Positions 22,657-25,676 of a stretch of DNA of 25,676 nucleotides are shown in pieces. The DNA comes from JAICYJ01 sp036263035. Its GTDB lineage: Bacteria > Actinomycetota > Thermoleophilia > Gaiellales > JAICJC01. Under the pieces are notes generated by a model, which saw only the letters and a list, made by a program, of their open reading frames with translations, was not told where the DNA came from and made no database searches. Made by a program: the position numbers and the translations under genes. The stretch spans positions 1-25,676 of the forward strand of contig DATAHR010000251.1 of the NCBI GenBank assembly GCA_036263035.1, written 5' to 3'. Within the stretch, counting starts at the first letter, position 1, and each line of letters begins with the position of its first letter.

Positions 22657-23792
22657 AGACCGAGCCCGCGCGCGATCACCAGGCGCTGCACCTCGTTGGT
22701 GCCCTCGCCGATCTCGAGCACCTTCGCATCGCGGTAGAACCGGCTGATCGGGTACTCGTCCATGAAGCCGTACCCACCGTGGATCTGCAGCGACTCGTTG
22801 CACGCGCGGCGCGCCAGCTCGCCCGTGTACAGCTTGGCCATGGCGGCCTGCTGCGCGAACGGTCGGCCCTGATCCTTGAGCCAGGCCGCCTTGTACACGA
22901 GGTTGCGGCCGGCCTCGATCTCGGTGGCCATGTCGGCCAGCTTGAACTGCACCGCCTGGAAGCGCCCGATCGGCCGTCCGAACTGCTCACGCTCGCCGGC
23001 GTAGCGCAGGGCCATCTCGAAGGCCCCCTGCGCCATCCCCAGGCCGAGCGCGGCGACGCTGATCCGTCCGCCGTCGAGGATCTCGAGGAACTGCTTGAAC
23101 CCCGCGCCGCGGGGGCCGAGGAGGTTGCCCTCAGGCACCCGGCAGCCGCTGAACGTCAGCTCCCGCGTGTCGGAGGAGTGCCAGCCCATCTTCTTCAAGG
23201 GCTGGGACTGCTCGTAGCCGGGCGTCCCGTTCTCGACCACGATGTTCGAGATCTCGTCGTCTCCCGTCCGGGCCGTGATCGTCACCAGCGCCGACAACGG
23301 CGTGCCGGCGTTGGTGATGAACATCTTCGACCCGTCGATCACCCACTCGCCGGCCTCGAGCCGCGCCGTCGTTCGCGTGGCGCCCGCATCGGATCCGGCC
23401 CCCGGCTCCGTCAGCCCGAACGCCGCCAGCCGCCGGCCGGAGGCCAGCTGGGGCAGCCACCGCCCGCGCTGCTCGTCGCTGCCATACAGGTGGATGGGCA
23501 TGGTGCCGAGCGATGTGTGGGCTGCCACCGTGATCGCGAACGAGCTGTCCACGCGGGCGAGCTCCTCCACGGCGATCGCGTAGGCGAGGGTGTCGAACCC
23601 GGCCCCGCCGACCTCGTCGGGGAACGGGATGCCGAGCAGCCCCAGCTCCGCCGCCTCCTCGACCAGCTCGATCGGGAAGCGCGCGTCGCGGTCCAGCTCC
23701 TCTGCCACCGGGCCGATCCGCGACTCGGCGAACTCCCGCACGGTGGCGCGGAGCTGCTCGTGATCGCCGTCCAGGTCGTACCCGAGCGCCAT
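22653..23792 (-). CDS. Acyl-CoA dehydrogenase (second copy)
   Basis: A FAD enzyme of 379 residues oxidising a short or branched acyl-CoA and delivering electrons to electron-transfer flavoprotein. Features are FGLTEPGAGSDAGATRTTA, the WHSSDTRELTFSGCRVP segment, RYAGEREQFGRPIGRFQAVQ, the IHGGYGFMDEYPISRFYRD flavin motif and a likely catalytic base E363 in GEGTNEVQ. It differs clearly from the 7169-8317 copy, so it is not a recent duplicate. It starts at ATG 23792, overlapping the aminopeptidase stop as TGATG, and ends overlapping the membrane-protein gene. Isovaleryl-, isobutyryl- or butyryl-CoA specificity cannot be separated by eye. Confidence 0.95.
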   Translation of the reverse strand: MALGYDLDGDHEQLRATVREFAESRIGPVAEELDRDARFPIELVEEAAELGLLGIPFPDEVGGAGFDTLAYAIAVEELARVDSSFAITVAAHTSLGTMPIHLYGSDEQRGRWLPQLASGRRLAAFGLTEPGAGSDAGATRTTARLEAGEWVIDGSKMFITNAGTPLSALVTITARTGDDEISNIVVENGTPGYEQSQPLKKMGWHSSDTRELTFSGCRVPEGNLLGPRGAGFKQFLEILDGGRISVAALGLGMAQGAFEMALRYAGEREQFGRPIGRFQAVQFKLADMATEIEAGRNLVYKAAWLKDQGRPFAQQAAMAKLYTGELARRACNESLQIHGGYGFMDEYPISRFYRDAKVLEIGEGTNEVQRLVIARGLGL

Positions 23793-25297
23793 CAGCAGAG
23801 CGACTCTGCCAGCTCGACCAGCAGACGGACGCCGTAGCCGGTGCCGCCCTTGCCGACGTAATCCCCGCGCGACCGCGACAGGTCGGCCGTGCCGGCGATG
23901 TCGAGATGCGCCCAGGGGCCCTCGCCCGCAAACTCCTTGAGGAACTGGCCGGCGTAGGGCGCGAGCGCCATCCGCTGGCTCGACGAGTTCGCCATATCCG
24001 CGATGTCGGACTTGAACAGGCGCTTGTAGGTGTCGTGCAGCGGCAGCTGCCAGACGTGCTCGCCGGCGCGCTCCCCGGCGTCGCGCACCCGGTCGAGCCA
24101 GGCCTGGTCGACCCCCATCAGGCCGGCGTGGTAGTCGCCGAGGGCGATGACGACCCCTCCCGTCAGGGTGGCCAGGTCGACCATGTGGGTGGCGCCCAGC
24201 GTGCGCGCATGGTGGAGGCAGTCGGCCAGCACGAGCCGTCCCTCCGCATCGGTGTTCGTGATCTCGATCGTCTTGCCATTGGCCGCCGTGAGCACGTCGT
24301 CCACCCGGAAGGCGTTGGTGTCGATCATGTTCTCCGTCGCTCCCACCACCGTTACGAACCGCAGCGGCAGCCCGAGCTCCGCGATCGCCCCGGACGCCTC
24401 GAGCACGGCGGCCGCTCCGGACATGTCGGTCTTCATGCCGATCTGCGAGCTGGGCGGCTTCAGCGAGTAGCCGCCGCTGTCAAACGTGAGCCCCTTGCCG
24501 ACCATGCCCAGCACGGTGCCGGAGGCGGCCCGCGAGGTGCGCTGGGGGGTGTGGCGCAGGATGATCAGCCGCGCCGGCTTGCTGGAGGCCTGTGCCACCG
24601 CAGCGAAGGCGCCCATCCCGCGGGACGTGATCTTGCGCTCGTCCCACACCTCGACGCGCATCGTCGGATGCGCCGCTGCGATCTCCCTCGCCCGCTGAGC
24701 GAGCTGCTCGGGGCCGAGCTCGTTCGGCGGCATGTGCTGCAGGTCGCGGGCGCGGTTGACCGCATCGGCCACCAGTCCGGCGCGCCTCGCCGCGGCGCCC
24801 GCGGAGCGGTCGGAGGAGATCAGCGTCAGCGCCGACGGCGGCTGGGGCAGCTCCCGGCGGTTGCGGGTCTTGTAGCGGTCGAAGCGATACCCGCCGATGA
24901 CCACGCCGTCGACCGCACAGCGGGCCGCGACGGCCGTTTCCAGCGGCAGGCCGTCGAGCACGAATCCGATCGTGCGGCCGCGGGCCGCCGCGAGAGCGCG
25001 CACGGCGGCGCCGGCCGCGTTTCGCACCGACTCGGCATCGGCGCGCTCACGTCTTCCGAGGCCCACGACCGCGACCCGGCGGGCGCGGACGCCGTCGGCC
25101 GGCTGGGTGTGCAGCACCGTCACCTGGCCGGCCCCGCCGCGGATCTCGTTCGCCTTGACCAGCCGGGAGATCGCGCCGTTCAACGAGCTGTCGAGCTCGG
25201 CCGCCGCGCCCTCGAGCGCGACCGGCTTTGTCACCGCGACCGCGAGCAGGTCGACGTTGGCCGAGGCGGCTGCGGCCGCCGAGGTGGAGATCTTCAT
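23792..25297 (-). CDS. pepA: Leucyl aminopeptidase (M17)
   Basis: A hexameric dizinc or dimanganese exopeptidase removing N-terminal residues from peptides in the cytoplasm. The 501 residues have the variable N-terminal domain (1-about 165) and the catalytic domain with GKGLTFDSGGYSLKP (K268, D273, K280), KTDMSGAAAV (D291) and the signature NTDAEGRLVLAD (D350, E352, R354). ATG 25297 is preferred over the upstream frame to 25366. It gives the family N-terminus MKISTS, has GAGGG 5 nt upstream, and follows a TACCCT -10 (25340-25335). It heads a tightly overlapped operon with an acyl-CoA dehydrogenase and a membrane protein, mirroring the M24 peptidase/dehydrogenase pair. Confidence 0.95.
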   Translation of the reverse strand: MKISTSAAAAASANVDLLAVAVTKPVALEGAAAELDSSLNGAISRLVKANEIRGGAGQVTVLHTQPADGVRARRVAVVGLGRRERADAESVRNAAGAAVRALAAARGRTIGFVLDGLPLETAVAARCAVDGVVIGGYRFDRYKTRNRRELPQPPSALTLISSDRSAGAAARRAGLVADAVNRARDLQHMPPNELGPEQLAQRAREIAAAHPTMRVEVWDERKITSRGMGAFAAVAQASSKPARLIILRHTPQRTSRAASGTVLGMVGKGLTFDSGGYSLKPPSSQIGMKTDMSGAAAVLEASGAIAELGLPLRFVTVVGATENMIDTNAFRVDDVLTAANGKTIEITNTDAEGRLVLADCLHHARTLGATHMVDLATLTGGVVIALGDYHAGLMGVDQAWLDRVRDAGERAGEHVWQLPLHDTYKRLFKSDIADMANSSSQRMALAPYAGQFLKEFAGEGPWAHLDIAGTADLSRSRGDYVGKGGTGYGVRLLVELAESLC

Positions 25298-25395
25298 GCA
25301 TGCCCTCGCATGGTCGGGAGACGAAAACCCGGCAAGGGTATCTCGCCGAAGCGACACACGAGACATTGCGCGTCAACGACGCCGTTTCCCGCCAA

Positions 25396-25435
25396 GCCAT
25401 GCGAGCGATGCATGGTGCTTCCGCATGGCGTTTTT
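25396..25435 (+). terminator. Intrinsic-terminator-like hairpin upstream of the 47-residue gene
   Basis: GCCATGCG (25396-25403) and CGCATGGC (25422-25429) form a perfect 8-bp stem with an 18-nt loop, followed by G and five T (25431-25435). On the plus strand it precedes a gene with a strong Shine-Dalgarno, so it could be a leader attenuator or could stop antisense transcription coming from 25297. CGCATGG also occurs at 25307-25313 and could pair instead with 25397-25403. The rest of 25298-25480 shows no gene. Confidence 0.4.
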
Positions 25436-25480
25436 CTGGCTGATGGCACAAATACGGCACACGACCCAGGAGGACGATAC

Positions 25481-25624
25481 TTGGCTGCTAAGAAGGAATC
25501 GACCGAATCGCTCTCACATTGGAAGCGAGAGGCAGCGCGCAACCGTCCCGTTGCCGGTCGCTATCAAGTCTGGGGCGACGACAAGGGCGTAGTCGACAAG
25601 GAACAGATCCCCGGCGATGGCTGA
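25481..25624 (+). CDS. Small 47-residue hydrophilic protein, unknown function
   Basis: No family is recognised. The predicted protein begins MAAKKESTESLSHWKREA and contains NRPVAGRYQVWGDDKGVVDKEQIPGDG at its end. It has no membrane segment and no cysteine. It starts with TTG 25481, 7 nt after AGGAGG (25468-25473), the best Shine-Dalgarno in the window, which is the main argument that it is translated. Codon and base use are less GC-biased than in neighbouring genes. Its last 8 bp overlap the next gene (ATGGCTGA), giving translational coupling. A terminator-like hairpin lies in its leader. Function may depend on the downstream partner, which is cut off. Confidence 0.72.
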   Translation: MAAKKESTESLSHWKREAARNRPVAGRYQVWGDDKGVVDKEQIPGDG

Positions 25625-25676
25625 ATACCACCTCGACCCGCAGGAACTGGCGACGGTCTACCTGCACGCGGTGCAC
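25617..25676 (+). CDS. Start of a gene running off the right edge
   Basis: Only the first 20 codons are visible (MAEYHLDPQELATVYLHAVH). ATG 25617 overlaps the stop of the 47-residue gene by 8 bp. That is too short to identify. The overlap suggests it is the main product of the operon begun by the small gene. Confidence 0.6.
   Translation, partial: MAEYHLDPQELATVYLHAVH

Noticed and set aside
25445..25458. TGGCAC...GGCAC pattern reminiscent of a sigma-54 promoter
   Set aside because: The -12 TTGC element is missing; no support.

Overview
The window is gene-dense, very GC-rich bacterial DNA with almost no intergenic space, many 1-8 bp gene overlaps and many GTG starts. FtsZ resembles actinobacterial FtsZ (AGEGGGTGTG loop, NLDFADVK loop), a CysO/CysM-type cysteine pair is present, and several genes appear to be leaderless. 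This points to an actinobacterium, possibly a deep-branching class such as Thermoleophilia. That placement is inference; no rRNA is present to test it. I see no tRNA, rRNA, CRISPR array, prophage or transposase gene.

Layout. 1-2233 (minus) is a protein-thiocarboxylate cysteine operon: a rhodanese-MoeB activating enzyme, a CysO-like carrier and a CysM-like synthase cut by the window edge. A 199-bp TA-flanked inverted-repeat element separates cysO from cysM. 2335-4360 holds a membrane-anchored helical-repeat protein (plus) and an NlpC/P60 wall hydrolase (minus), overlapping tail to tail. 4491-8317 holds a YtcJ-like amidohydrolase (minus) divergent from an M24 peptidase and acyl-CoA dehydrogenase pair (plus). 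8370-11297 (plus) holds a secreted sedolisin, an O6-alkylguanine-DNA alkyltransferase and a Ste24-like M48 protease. 11431-14989 (plus) is a parA-ftsZ-ggt operon. 14986-16501 (minus) holds a LON-domain protein and an EamA transporter. 16577-19612 (plus) holds a secreted deacetylase-fold protein, a HisC-like aminotransferase and MeaB. 19609-20844 (minus) holds an FTR1 iron permease and pyrophosphatase, divergent from threonine dehydratase (20890-22107). 22123-25297 (minus) is an aminopeptidase, acyl-CoA dehydrogenase and small membrane protein operon. The right edge (plus) carries a 47-residue gene overlapping a gene that runs off the window.

Most genes are housekeeping or catabolic: cysteine synthesis, peptide and acyl-CoA breakdown, wall turnover and iron uptake. 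The most unusual item is the parA-ftsZ pair. ParA overlaps an ftsZ whose obligatory ~68-residue N-terminal extension begins with a short basic peptide resembling the ParA-stimulating N-terminus of ParB/Spo0J, suggesting an FtsZ that docks directly on a ParA ATPase. Other notable signals are the cysO/cysM inverted-repeat element, a TANNNT-N7-GTG signature at four genes, and two divergent gene pairs whose -10 elements overlap on opposite strands.
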